Part shown: positions 33,801 through 41,698 of the stretch, piece after piece | Layout: every line of letters begins with the position of its first letter | Numbering within the stretch: the stretch's first letter is position 1 | Origin: DASSBQ01 sp040981125 | GTDB taxonomy: Bacteria; Nitrospirota; Nitrospiria; Nitrospirales; Nitrospiraceae | Direction: 5' to 3' | Assembly (NCBI GenBank): GCA_040981125.1 | Contig: JANRMQ010000012.1 | Span: forward strand, 1 to 64,000 | DNA length: 64,000 nt | The notes under the pieces: generated by a model | Databases searched by the model: none | What the model was told of the DNA's origin: nothing | Seen by the model: only the letters and a program-made list of their open reading frames with translations | Translations under genes and position numbers: made by a program

Positions 33801-34010
33801 GTTTGAGCCGTCGGTGGCATAGAGCGCCCGGCTGCCGGCATCGAATCGCACTTCGCCTTCGACGGCGGCCCGGAGCGCCTTCGCCAGCGCCTCATGGTCA
33901 ATGCGTCGCGCATCTCGCTCCCGGGCTGCGGGACTGGGCCCTTCCCCAGCGAATGCAGCCGGTGCAGTGCCGGGACCATCATGTCCGATCCGGATCAAAT
34001 GTGTGTCCAT
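30858..34010 (-). CDS. Fused FAD-binding and Fe-S oxidoreductase (D-lactate/glycolate dehydrogenase type)
   Basis: 1,050 residues from ATG 34010 with GGAGGGGGGA upstream. An FAD_binding_4 domain (IGVVIPRHAEDVARAIAAAR, ILARGGGTSLAGQCC, FGPDPSTHTHCTLGGMIGNN) is followed by the FAD-oxidase C-terminal domain. Next are two ferredoxin-type clusters (CVGVGECRRGEGRTMCPSYR; CLACKGCKGDCPVNVD) and two CCG-type domains (LCCGRPLYD; HGHCHQKAVIG; DIGCCGMAGSFG). A final transmembrane helix (LPLWITGLVAFGLVLYFMRR) would anchor it. It fuses GlcD-like and GlpC/GlcF-like parts and probably oxidises a 2-hydroxyacid, passing electrons to quinone. The C-terminal anchor is uncommon for this family. Confidence 0.85.
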   Translation of the reverse strand: MDTHLIRIGHDGPGTAPAAFAGEGPSPAARERDARRIDHEALAKALRAAVEGEVRFDAGSRALYATDGSNYRQVPIGVVIPRHAEDVARAIAAARSHGAPILARGGGTSLAGQCCNYAVVLDCSKYMRRIVSLDSERRLARIQPGIVLDALRNEAERHHLTFGPDPSTHTHCTLGGMIGNNSCGVHSVMAGETADNVEALEIMTYDGLRMRVGQTSDRELDEIVAAGGRRGEIYRKLRGLRDRYGDLIRARFPDLPRRVSGYNLPALLPDRGFHVARALVGSESTCVAILEATVRLVPSPPRRSLLVLGYPSVYEAGDHIPDILQCGPIGLEGMDDRLVQDMIKMHIHPEDVTLLPDGRGWLLVEFGGDTKEEADDRARRCMDRLKAQGSPPSMKLFDRRNEEEILWRVRESGLGATAHVPGEKVTWEGWEDSSVPVDRLGSYLRELRKLFDKYHYGCALYGHFGQGCVHTRIDFDLQSREGIRTFRSFLFEAADLVLSFGGSLSGEHGDGQSRAELLPKMFGPELMRAFEEFKAIWDPHGMMNPGKIVRPYRVDENLRLGAEYRPPVLPTYFQFPHDDYSFAQSTLRCVGVGECRRGEGRTMCPSYRVTGEEMHSTRGRARLLFEMLEGNPLTHGWRDPHVKESLELCLACKGCKGDCPVNVDMATYKAEFLAHYYQGRLRPRAAYSMGLIHVWARLASMAPRLANRLTQTPGLRSLVQLAGGISLNRRMPPFADTSFSQWSRQHNRPETGRMSLLLWPDTFTNYFTPEIGVAAAEVLHAAGFHVQLPRKALCCGRPLYDFGMLASARRHLREILRELSPVITAGVPIVVLEPSCAAVFRDELLNLFPHDEQAKRLSQQTFTFAEFADRYMSGHRFGRLRRRVVVHGHCHQKAVIGMSAEHNLLDRLGVEADFPDIGCCGMAGSFGFKDQHDVLSVQIGELALLPAVRAADPAAIILADGFSCRQQIEQTTDRRGLHIAQLAHMAMQQEQETGGDGASAYPERDYLDRNRPARDTSRRSPLPLWITGLVAFGLVLYFMRRREQRKSSAR

Positions 34011-34043
34011 GCCGTCCCCCCTCCGCGTCATGAATCAGGCAGG

Positions 34044-35192
34044 TCATAGTGCGTAACGTTTGGCATCCCGATGCTTGAACTCCAGTCCCGTCCCGGGGCA
34101 AGAGCGATCCGGTCTTATTCGGCCATCGATCGGCGTCAGCGCTCCGTCGAACAGCATGCGTTCGATCCTGACATGGTCGTGAAAGTATTCGATGTGCCGG
34201 AGCGGCTGAGCCGCGCAGGCCGCGTGGGCATGGAGCGACGGCGCACAATGGGCGGAAAGCGGCAACGATCGTGCTTCGCATTGGACCCCGGCTTTGAGAA
34301 AGCCGGTGATGCCGGCGCAGCGGCTGGCGTCCGCCTGTAACACATCCACCGCCTCCGCCTCCAGCATCCGGCGAAAATAGACCTGATCATATCCATACTC
34401 GCCGGCCGCAATGTCCATTGCGGCCGGCGCGCGATTGCGGATCAGGGCCAATCCTTCCAGATCATCCGAAGAGACCGGCTCTTCAAACCAGGTCACGCCG
34501 CAGCCGGCAAAACGTTCGGCCAGTCCCAGCGCTTGTTTGCGACTGTACGCGCCGTTGGCATCCACGAACAATTCCGCCTTCTCGCCGATAGCCGCTCGGG
34601 CCGCTTCGACCCGCGCGGCGTCTTCCTGCGGATTGCGGCCGACTTTCATCTTGACGCGCGGAATCCCGGCTTCCACCCATCCCGCGAGTTGTTCCTGTAG
34701 TTGCCGGATCGAATAGGACGTAAACCCCCCGCTTCCATAAACGGGCGCAGATTCCCGCACGGCTCCCAGCAATGTGACAAGGGGAACGTCGAGAAGCCGG
34801 GCCTTCAGGTCCCAGAGCGCGGCATCCACGGCGGCGATTCCCATTGAGACCACGCCCGCACGCCCGAGATTCCGGATCGCATGAAGCATGGCCTGCCAGC
34901 ATGCGGTCACCGCCATGGCGGGCCGCCCGCGGACCACATCGATCAGCGTCTCTGTCATAAGCCGGGCCGTAGCCGTATCCGCATACGTAAAACCCAGCCC
35001 TGTATGATTCTCTGCGCCCGCTTCGACCAGTACCAATGTCGTATGGTTCCAATCCAATGTTCCGTCTGCTTCGGGATAATCGGTCGGAACGCGATACGCG
35101 GACACCGCCACGCGTTCGATCACAGGTCCATCGGAATCGCGGACCTGAGCCGCGGTCGAGGCGGGTTCGGTCGGTGGATTATCGCCGATCAT
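34044..35192 (-). CDS. Mandelate racemase/muconate lactonizing enzyme-like enolase-superfamily protein
   Basis: 382 residues. The N-terminal capping domain is followed by a modified TIM barrel with catalytic Lys in VKMKVGRN and metal ligands in FVDANGAYS, WFEEPVSS and AAGEYGYD. QADASRCAGITGF carries the next barrel-end motif and SAHCAPSLH the His-containing one. The set fits MR/MLE-type sugar-acid dehydratases or epimerases. It ends 34 bases from the start of the FAD/Fe-S gene in the same orientation, so the two probably act together on a hydroxy- or sugar-acid. Confidence 0.85.
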   Translation of the reverse strand: MIGDNPPTEPASTAAQVRDSDGPVIERVAVSAYRVPTDYPEADGTLDWNHTTLVLVEAGAENHTGLGFTYADTATARLMTETLIDVVRGRPAMAVTACWQAMLHAIRNLGRAGVVSMGIAAVDAALWDLKARLLDVPLVTLLGAVRESAPVYGSGGFTSYSIRQLQEQLAGWVEAGIPRVKMKVGRNPQEDAARVEAARAAIGEKAELFVDANGAYSRKQALGLAERFAGCGVTWFEEPVSSDDLEGLALIRNRAPAAMDIAAGEYGYDQVYFRRMLEAEAVDVLQADASRCAGITGFLKAGVQCEARSLPLSAHCAPSLHAHAACAAQPLRHIEYFHDHVRIERMLFDGALTPIDGRIRPDRSCPGTGLEFKHRDAKRYAL

Positions 35193-35614
35193 CTCATCGT
35201 CCAGTCATTCGATGTTTGGATTCGATGGTTGCGAAGGCGCCGGAGTGCATACAACATTCCATCGAACAGGCGGCGTGACGTGAAAGCGGAATGGTGCGGA
35301 ACCGCAAGCAGCGCTCGCAACGCGCATGGGCATTTTCGAGGGGAACGGACTGGTACGATCCATGCGTCCGGTTTTGACGCGAGTCTCGTCCGAAATTTCT
35401 GCAATGTCCCTCTCGCTCGCCCCGCCTAGGCCGTTCACGGCGCCATGGAAGTATTGTCTCGTCACGGACAAGGTGTCCGCGTCGGCCATGCGAATCGCGG
35501 CCATCCATCGCCGTTAGGCAACAAGCACAGGACCGCAATTTTCCGACCAGAGGTCTGCATATTGCACCGTGGACGAGATCTGTAATGGGGCGCAGCGCAC
35601 TCCAGCTTTAAGAC
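35193..35614. other. Non-coding or uncertain gap
   Basis: About 420 bases between divergent units (the enolase-type gene on minus and the respiratory cluster on plus). Minus-strand frames of about 100 codons exist but have no ribosome site or family resemblance. It presumably holds the promoters of both units. Confidence 0.4.
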
Positions 35615-36136
35615 ATGATGGACAAGTCTGTATGGATGGCCACGGCGTTTCTTCTTGGCTCAGGCACGCTGGCCGTCGCGATGGGTCTGCTCTATTCACA
35701 AGGGAGCGCCGACTTGTCCGGCGCCGACGCACAACCGTTGCGTTTCAGTCATGAACTCCACGCCGGGCGTCTCCAAATCGATTGCCTCTACTGCCATCGC
35801 TTTGCCGAGCGCTCCACGGCCGCCGGGGTTCCATCCATGCAGCTCTGCATGGGATGTCATCAGAACCTGGCCACTGGATCTCAGGAAACGAGGGTCTTGC
35901 TCGAACGATGGCGAGAGCAAACCGCGGTCAGTTGGGTCCGTCTCCAGCGACTGCCGGATTTTGTGTATTTCACTCATGAGCGGCATCTGGCGCATGACCT
36001 TCAGTGCGCGACGTGTCACGGACAGGTCGAACAAATGCCCTATACGCCGCGAGCCGCAACCTATGAAATGGGGTGGTGCTTATCCTGCCATCGGGACAAC
36101 GTAGCTTCCCGTGATTGTCTGGTATGCCATAAGTAG
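35615..36136 (+). CDS. Pentaheme cytochrome c, ActA-like
   Basis: 173 residues with an N-terminal membrane anchor (WMATAFLLGSGTLAVAMGLL). Five CxxCH heme sites are present: CLYCH, CMGCH, CATCH, CLSCH and CLVCH. Paired FSHELHAG and FTHERHLAHD motifs give distal His ligands, as in class III/c7 cytochromes and ActA of alternative complex III. It is the first gene of the eight-gene respiratory cluster and would carry electrons in the periplasm beside the ActB-like subunits. Confidence 0.85.
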   Translation: MMDKSVWMATAFLLGSGTLAVAMGLLYSQGSADLSGADAQPLRFSHELHAGRLQIDCLYCHRFAERSTAAGVPSMQLCMGCHQNLATGSQETRVLLERWREQTAVSWVRLQRLPDFVYFTHERHLAHDLQCATCHGQVEQMPYTPRAATYEMGWCLSCHRDNVASRDCLVCHK

Positions 36137-36184
36137 TTACCTCGTGGCAGGCTTCAACATTGTGATGGGACCCGAGAACGAACC

Positions 36185-38392
36185 GTGGATCTCAATAGGA
36201 GAAACTTTCTCAAATTGGCCGGCATCACTGCCGCGGCTTCCGCCCTGCCCGGGTGCGAGCGCGAAGTCGGCCGCCTCGTTCCTTATGTTCTGCCCGATGA
36301 TGAAATCGTGCCCGGTGTCGCCGACTGGTACGCCTCGACCTGCCGGGAATGCTCGGCCGGCTGCGGAATCCTCGTGCGCGTCATGGAAGGCCGGGCAAAG
36401 AAGATCGAAGGCAATCCCGATCATCCGGTGAATCGCAGCAAGCTCTGCGCGCGCGGGCAGGCGGCCCTGCAAGGAGTCTACAATCCCGATCGTCTTCGCG
36501 GCCCATTGAGCCGAATAGAACCGCGGCTGACCGGAGAGCGGACATCGATCGCGTGGGACCAGGGAATTGACCTTCTAAGCAGACACGTGCGAGAGGCGGG
36601 CCCCCGCACGATCATGGTGACACGCCCCCTGTCCGGCACGTTGGCATGGCTGCTTTCGTCGTTCATGTGCGCGATCGGAGGCAGGCTGTATTTCTATGAG
36701 GTGGGCGCCGAGTGGCCGGTCCGAGCCGCCGCGCGCGAGATCTTCGGCATCGACGCCTGGCCGCACTACGATCTGGCCGACTCGGATTACGTATTGTCGT
36801 TCGGCGCTCCGTTTCTCGAGCACTGGCTCTCGCCGGTCGCGTACGGGATCGCCTACGGAGCGATGAGACAGGGACGGCCTGCAGTGCGTGGCCGTCTTAT
36901 CCAGGTCGAGCCGCGATTGTCGCTGACTGCCGCCAGCGCAGATCGGTGGGTCCCGATTCGGCCCGGCACCGAGGGCCTCGCAGCGCTCGGGATCGGGCAT
37001 GTGCTGCTTGCGGAAGGACGTTTCGCAATCACGGGACCTGAACGCCGGAGCTACGAACGCCTGTACGCCGCCGTCTCGCTGGACCACGTCGCCGCGGCCA
37101 CTGAAATCCCGCGCGAGCACCTCATCAGGATCGCGCGCGAGTTCATGACCGCCGCCGCGCCGCTCGCCATGGGAGGCGGCGCGGCCGCCGCCCACACCAA
37201 CGCCACGGAGACAATGGCGGCCATCGAGGGACTCAACAGGATCGCGGGCAACGTGGGGAAAGCCGGCGGAGTGCGGTTTTATCAACCTGCTTCCTTTGAC
37301 TCCGGCCCTACGGTCCCCTGGCTTACTGAACGGGCGATTGCGGACTTGGCTGAAAGCAAACAACCAGGCAGCCTGCCGGCCCTGTGGCTGCTGTACGACG
37401 TGAACCCGCTCTACGATCTGCCGGCTTCAATCCCATTCCGGCGCCTCTTCGAACAATCCGAGTCCGTCGTCAGTTTCAGTCCATTTCTGGACGAAACCAC
37501 GGCTTTGGCAGATCTGATCTTGCCGGACCATCATCCTTTGGAATCGTGGGGCGATTATGTCCACGCGGAAGCGTCACCCGCGCAGGTCGTGAGTCTGATT
37601 CAACCGGTGGTGGCGCCGTTGCACGATACCCGTGCCATTGGCGACACAATCTTGGCGGTCGCCAAGCGGCTCGGCCTGCCGGGATTCCCGTGGAAGGATT
37701 TTCCCGCGTTGCTGAAGGAACGCTGGCGGCCGCTGTCCGTTGGAACCGATGGAGATGCGGAGGGTCCGAAAGCCGATCATTTGTGGGCTCGCTCGTTACA
37801 GCAGGGGGGGTGGTGGCGGCAGCCGGCGCCGGATCTGACGATACCGCCGGCGCGCAGATTCCCGGCGTACGAAGCGGCCCGATTCGACGGCGATCAAGAG
37901 GCCTTCCCGTTCTTCCTTCTCCCTTATCCGAGCCAAAGCTTGGGACATGGACGAGGCGCCAATCTGCCTTGGCTGCAGGAGCTGCCCGATACGTTGACGA
38001 CGGCGATATGGGGCAGTTGGGCGGAAATCAACCCGTCCACCGCCCGGTCGCTCGGCATTCAGCAGGGCGATGTGATCCGCGTGCATTCGCGGCATGGCTT
38101 TCTCGACGTCCCGGTCCTGTATTTTCCGGGCATCCGGCCGGACGCTCTCGCCATCCCGATTGGGCAAGGCCACACCGACTACGGGCGCTATGCGAACGGG
38201 CGCGGAGTGAATCCGCTATCGATCCTCGCCCCGCTGTTCGATCAGCGGTCCGGCGCCTTGGCGACCGGCGCGACCAGAGTGCGGATTGAAACGACAGGCA
38301 CGCAGAGACGCATGGTTCTTCTGGACCGGCCGATTCCGCAGCCGGAGAGCGGATTGCTGACGATCCATCGGAATGGACCGGCATCATCGTAA
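36185..38392 (+). CDS. Molybdopterin-oxidoreductase-type subunit, ActB1-like
   Basis: 735 residues. A Tat signal (NRRNFLKLAGITAAASALPG, with Cys24 as a possible lipobox) exports it folded. Four cysteines (53, 56, 60, 88; CRECSAGC and KLCARGQ) could bind one [4Fe-4S] cluster. Molybdopterin oxidoreductase folds follow (WFEG-like segments, GGGAAAAHTNATETMAAIEG) with a C-terminal binding domain (WAEINPSTARSLGIQQGDVI). In ACIII this subunit is fused to the ferredoxin and lacks molybdenum; here the parts are separate genes. Whether this copy binds a pterin cannot be decided by eye. Confidence 0.85.
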   Translation: MDLNRRNFLKLAGITAAASALPGCEREVGRLVPYVLPDDEIVPGVADWYASTCRECSAGCGILVRVMEGRAKKIEGNPDHPVNRSKLCARGQAALQGVYNPDRLRGPLSRIEPRLTGERTSIAWDQGIDLLSRHVREAGPRTIMVTRPLSGTLAWLLSSFMCAIGGRLYFYEVGAEWPVRAAAREIFGIDAWPHYDLADSDYVLSFGAPFLEHWLSPVAYGIAYGAMRQGRPAVRGRLIQVEPRLSLTAASADRWVPIRPGTEGLAALGIGHVLLAEGRFAITGPERRSYERLYAAVSLDHVAAATEIPREHLIRIAREFMTAAAPLAMGGGAAAAHTNATETMAAIEGLNRIAGNVGKAGGVRFYQPASFDSGPTVPWLTERAIADLAESKQPGSLPALWLLYDVNPLYDLPASIPFRRLFEQSESVVSFSPFLDETTALADLILPDHHPLESWGDYVHAEASPAQVVSLIQPVVAPLHDTRAIGDTILAVAKRLGLPGFPWKDFPALLKERWRPLSVGTDGDAEGPKADHLWARSLQQGGWWRQPAPDLTIPPARRFPAYEAARFDGDQEAFPFFLLPYPSQSLGHGRGANLPWLQELPDTLTTAIWGSWAEINPSTARSLGIQQGDVIRVHSRHGFLDVPVLYFPGIRPDALAIPIGQGHTDYGRYANGRGVNPLSILAPLFDQRSGALATGATRVRIETTGTQRRMVLLDRPIPQPESGLLTIHRNGPASS

Positions 38393-38442
38393 AACCCATA
38401 CGCAGAATGTGAGCCCGATCATGAGATCACGGAAGGAGTGCC

Positions 38443-39162
38443 ATGGCACACGAGGCAGACAACCGGCGTGAAACGCCCGCCTATAAATGGGAGATGGTCA
38501 TCGATCTCGACCGCTGCACCGGCTGCGAAGCCTGCGTAGTCGCGTGCCACGCGGAAAACAACATCCGTATCTCGGGAGAACAGGAGGCGGCCGAAGGCCG
38601 GGCGATCAATTGGATTCGCATCGAACGGTATTGGGAGGGCGACTACCCGAATGTCACGGTCAAGTTCATGCCGGTGCTCTGCCAACATTGCGGAGCAGCC
38701 CCCTGCGAGCCGGTCTGCCCCGTGTATGCTTCCTATCACACGCCGGACGGGCTCAACGCGCAGGTCTACAATCGCTGCATCGGCGTCCGCTATTGCGGGA
38801 ACAATTGCCCCTACACCGCGCGCCAATTTAATTGGTTTGATCCTCACTGGGACGAGCCGCTCCACGAGCAACTGAATCCCGATGTGACCGTCCGGCAGAA
38901 CGGCATCATGGAGAAATGCACGTTCTGCGTCCAACGAATCAGGCGCGGCAAGGAACAGGCCGAACGGGAAGGCCGCGCCGTACGCGACGGAGACATCACG
39001 CCGGCCTGTGTACAGTCATGTCCGACTTCCGCGCTGGTCTTCGGCAACCGCCGCGATCCAACCAGTCGAGTCTCACAGCTCGCCAAGAGCGAGCGCGGCT
39101 TCCACCTACTCGAAGAGCTCGGAACGGAACCTGCGATTACATACCTGAAAAGGGGCAAGTAG
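38443..39162 (+). CDS. Four-cluster ferredoxin subunit, ActB2/NrfC-like
   Basis: 239 residues, preceded by GAAGGAG. Four cysteine groups typical of DmsB/NrfC/ActB2 proteins: CTGCEACVVAC, CQHCGAAPCEPVCP, CIGVRYCGNNCPY and CTFCVQRIRRG with the later CVQSCPTSALVFGN. They would ligate three or four Fe-S clusters linking the ActC-like quinol site to the cytochromes. No signal peptide; co-export with the Tat-targeted ActB1 partner is likely. The stop TAG overlaps the next GTG. Confidence 0.88.
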   Translation: MAHEADNRRETPAYKWEMVIDLDRCTGCEACVVACHAENNIRISGEQEAAEGRAINWIRIERYWEGDYPNVTVKFMPVLCQHCGAAPCEPVCPVYASYHTPDGLNAQVYNRCIGVRYCGNNCPYTARQFNWFDPHWDEPLHEQLNPDVTVRQNGIMEKCTFCVQRIRRGKEQAEREGRAVRDGDITPACVQSCPTSALVFGNRRDPTSRVSQLAKSERGFHLLEELGTEPAITYLKRGK

Positions 39163-40481
39163 TGCAGCCGGCGCCGACACAGTCCCGGTTCGACCGGATC
39201 AATCGCGACTTACTGGCGCCACTGTTCGGCGCGAGCAGGACGTACCTCGCACTTATTTCGGTGCTGTCGGCGTTCGTCGTGGCGGGCGGCGTTGCGTGGA
39301 TCTATCAAATCCAGACGGGCATCGGGCAGACCAATCTGAATCCGCCGATCTTTTGGGGCGTGTATATCGCCACGTTCGTGTTTTGGGTGGGAGTGAGTCA
39401 CTCCGGCACCTTCATCTCCGGCGTGCTGCGACTCACCAAAGCGGAATGGCGGCGGCCCATCACGCGCATCGCGGAGCTCATGACGCTGTTCTCCATTATC
39501 ATGGCGGCGATCTGCGTCTTCGTGCATTTGGGTCGCCTCTGGCGCTTTTACTACATGATCCCCTACCCCAATCAACGGGAGCTGTGGCCGAACTTCCGCT
39601 CGCCGCTCATGTGGGACGCGACCGCCATCCTGACCTACGCCGTCGGCAGCACCCTCTTCCTTTATTTGCCGCTCATTCCTGATTTTGCGCTGGCTCGGGA
39701 GCGCGTCCAGGGATGGCGTCGTCCCTTGTACGGGATCCTCTCGCTCGGCTGGCGCGGAACGCATGAACAATGGCACCGGTTGGAGATGACGATGCGCATT
39801 ATCAGCGTGCTCATCGTGATGGTCATGGTGTCTGTCCATTCGATCGTCGGATTGGACTTTGCGGTGGCCCTCGTCCCGGGGTGGCATTCGACGGTCTTCC
39901 CGCCTCTGTTCGTCGTGGGCGCCGTCCATTCGGGAATGGGTATGGTGGTGATCGCTCTCTATTGGATTCGCAAAATTTACCGACTGGAGCCGTACATCGA
40001 GACGCAGCACTTCGACAAAATGGGGAAGCTCATCATTGTGACGACGCTCGTATGGGGCTATCTCTATTTTGTCGAGAAACTGACGCACTGGTACGGACGG
40101 GTCCCCGATGAAATGGCCGTGATGGACGCCCAACTGTACGGCCAATTCGCGTGGTTGCATTGGGCCATGATCGTGCTGGCGTTCGTCATCCCGATGATGA
40201 CCTTGAGCTGGCCCTCCTTCCGGCAATGGCCCCTAGGTCTCATGGTGGTCGGATTGTTGATCAATATCGGCATGTACATCGAACGCCTCCTGATCATCAT
40301 TCCTTCATTAGGACATCCGCGGCTCCAGTACGCTTGGGGCGCCTATATGCCTTCATGGATCGAACTGACCATTATGACCGGCACGTTGGCGTTCTTTGCT
40401 TTGTTGTATCTGCTCGCCATCAAATTCGTTCCGTTGATCTCCATTTGGGAAGAGAAGGAAGGTCTGGCCCATGTCCGATAG
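39162..40481 (+). CDS. NrfD/ActC-like quinol-oxidising membrane subunit
   Basis: 439 residues from GTG 39162, sharing one base with the ferredoxin stop; an upstream frame within the ferredoxin gene is not used. Ten or so transmembrane helices are visible, with the NrfD/PsrC features AGGVAWIYQIQTGIG, FWVGVSHSGTFISGVLRLT and ICVFVHLGRLWRFYYMIPYP. These subunits oxidise quinol without cofactors of their own and pass electrons to the ferredoxin. It overlaps the DUF3341 gene by 11 bases. Confidence 0.9.
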   Translation: MQPAPTQSRFDRINRDLLAPLFGASRTYLALISVLSAFVVAGGVAWIYQIQTGIGQTNLNPPIFWGVYIATFVFWVGVSHSGTFISGVLRLTKAEWRRPITRIAELMTLFSIIMAAICVFVHLGRLWRFYYMIPYPNQRELWPNFRSPLMWDATAILTYAVGSTLFLYLPLIPDFALARERVQGWRRPLYGILSLGWRGTHEQWHRLEMTMRIISVLIVMVMVSVHSIVGLDFAVALVPGWHSTVFPPLFVVGAVHSGMGMVVIALYWIRKIYRLEPYIETQHFDKMGKLIIVTTLVWGYLYFVEKLTHWYGRVPDEMAVMDAQLYGQFAWLHWAMIVLAFVIPMMTLSWPSFRQWPLGLMVVGLLINIGMYIERLLIIIPSLGHPRLQYAWGAYMPSWIELTIMTGTLAFFALLYLLAIKFVPLISIWEEKEGLAHVR

Positions 40482-41001
40482 CGTCCGCTCTTCGCATCTT
40501 CGGATCTCCGCCCGGTTCTCCGACCCCGCCCCGCTCGAGGCCGTGATCGACCGGCTTCGGCATCAGGGCGTTCCCGACGGGGATCTTGCGGTGTTCGCGC
40601 ACCGGCCGATTCATATCAATCTGCCCAACGACGTTTCGTTCCTGGTGAGAGCCGCCATTGTCGCGGGGATTATCGGGATTGGGCTCGGTGTCGCCCTGAC
40701 CGCCGGGACCGCTCTGCTCTATCCGCTGCAAACGGGCGGCAAACCGATCGTTGCACTATCCGTGGTGGGATTGATTTCCTACGAAACTATGATGCTGTGC
40801 GCAATTGTTGCAACCTTTACGGCCCTGGTGCTGTCCATCCGGCGCACGTCTGAACGGCTGAGCGCCCACAGGCCGCTCAATGACGACAGCGCCGGACTGG
40901 CGATTCGATTGGACATCGATGATCAACGAGCGGGCAGAGTCCGGCGACTGCTCGAGGAGGCGGGAGCAGCGGAGATCACTGTCGTCCGAGATGACTCGTG
41001 A
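40471..41001 (+). CDS. DUF3341 membrane subunit, ActD-like
   Basis: 176 residues. An N-terminal ferredoxin-like part (ARFSDPAPLEAVIDRLRHQG) is followed by two transmembrane helices (VRAAIVAGIIGIGLGVALTA; CAIVATFTALVLSI) and a cytoplasmic tail. This is the DUF3341 pattern of ActD in alternative complex III. Role is structural in known complexes. Confidence 0.85.
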   Translation: MSDSVRSSHLRISARFSDPAPLEAVIDRLRHQGVPDGDLAVFAHRPIHINLPNDVSFLVRAAIVAGIIGIGLGVALTAGTALLYPLQTGGKPIVALSVVGLISYETMMLCAIVATFTALVLSIRRTSERLSAHRPLNDDSAGLAIRLDIDDQRAGRVRRLLEEAGAAEITVVRDDS

Positions 41002-41131
41002 ACGCAACACGGTTGCGCGACGATCGGAATCCGAAACGGCCGGCATGGCGGCATGGCGCCTCGGCCCGACCTGGACCAACATACGCGACGTCGCGAAGTT
41101 GATCGCTCGAACGACGTGAGGGGCAAGCACC

Positions 41132-41629
41132 ATGGTCGGCCTTCAAGATTCCATAACGCCTCGGTGGATGCTCATCGGTTGGTGGGCAGGATGCCTGCTC
41201 GTGAGCGGACCCGCGGCCTGTTCGCGAGACATGGAGGAACAGTCATCCTCCCAAGCACAAGAAGCGCCTCGCCTCCATTCGCCGCCGGGAAGCGTCCCAC
41301 GGGACAGCAGGATGCTCCTGTCCGCCCGCACGCGAGAACAGGTCCGCCCCGACGACGGGTTGCGCCTGTTCCAGATCAACTGCGCGCATTGCCACGGGGT
41401 TGCGGGCCTCGGAAACGGACCGGTGGTCGGCTATTTGAAGGAACGGCCGGCCAGCTTACAGGTTTCTCAAGTTCAGGGCCGATCAGTAGATGAACTCTAT
41501 GCGATCGTGACCAACGGCAGGGATGTCATGCCGCCGTTTAAAGGTGAACTATCCGCTGACGAACGGTGGTCGGTGGCACGGTACGTCAAAGAACAGCTGG
41601 TCCCACCGGCAGACCAGGCGCCGCCATGA
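41132..41629 (+). CDS. Monoheme cytochrome c lipoprotein, ActE-like
   Basis: 165 residues. The signal peptide ends near SGPAAC, a lipobox. One CAHCH heme site and a methionine ligand in DVMPPFKGELS give a class I cytochrome c fold (RLFQINCAHCHGVAGLGNGP). In ACIII, ActE transfers electrons to the terminal oxidase. Here the genes after it encode bd-like subunits. Confidence 0.88.
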   Translation: MVGLQDSITPRWMLIGWWAGCLLVSGPAACSRDMEEQSSSQAQEAPRLHSPPGSVPRDSRMLLSARTREQVRPDDGLRLFQINCAHCHGVAGLGNGPVVGYLKERPASLQVSQVQGRSVDELYAIVTNGRDVMPPFKGELSADERWSVARYVKEQLVPPADQAPP

Positions 41630-41698
41630 CACGACGGCCTAGAGCCGTCTTCGTAGGCCGCCCTTGCTGTTCAGTCGTTTTCTACATCCGGAGGCATT

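Noticed and set aside
35205..35504. 99-codon minus-strand frame in the gap before the respiratory cluster
   Set aside because: No ribosome site, no signal or domain, and an equally long frame overlaps it in another phase.
40991..41119. 42-codon frame between the ActD-like and ActE-like genes
   Set aside because: It overlaps the ActD-like stop and is Arg/Thr-rich without homology that I recognise; probably chance.
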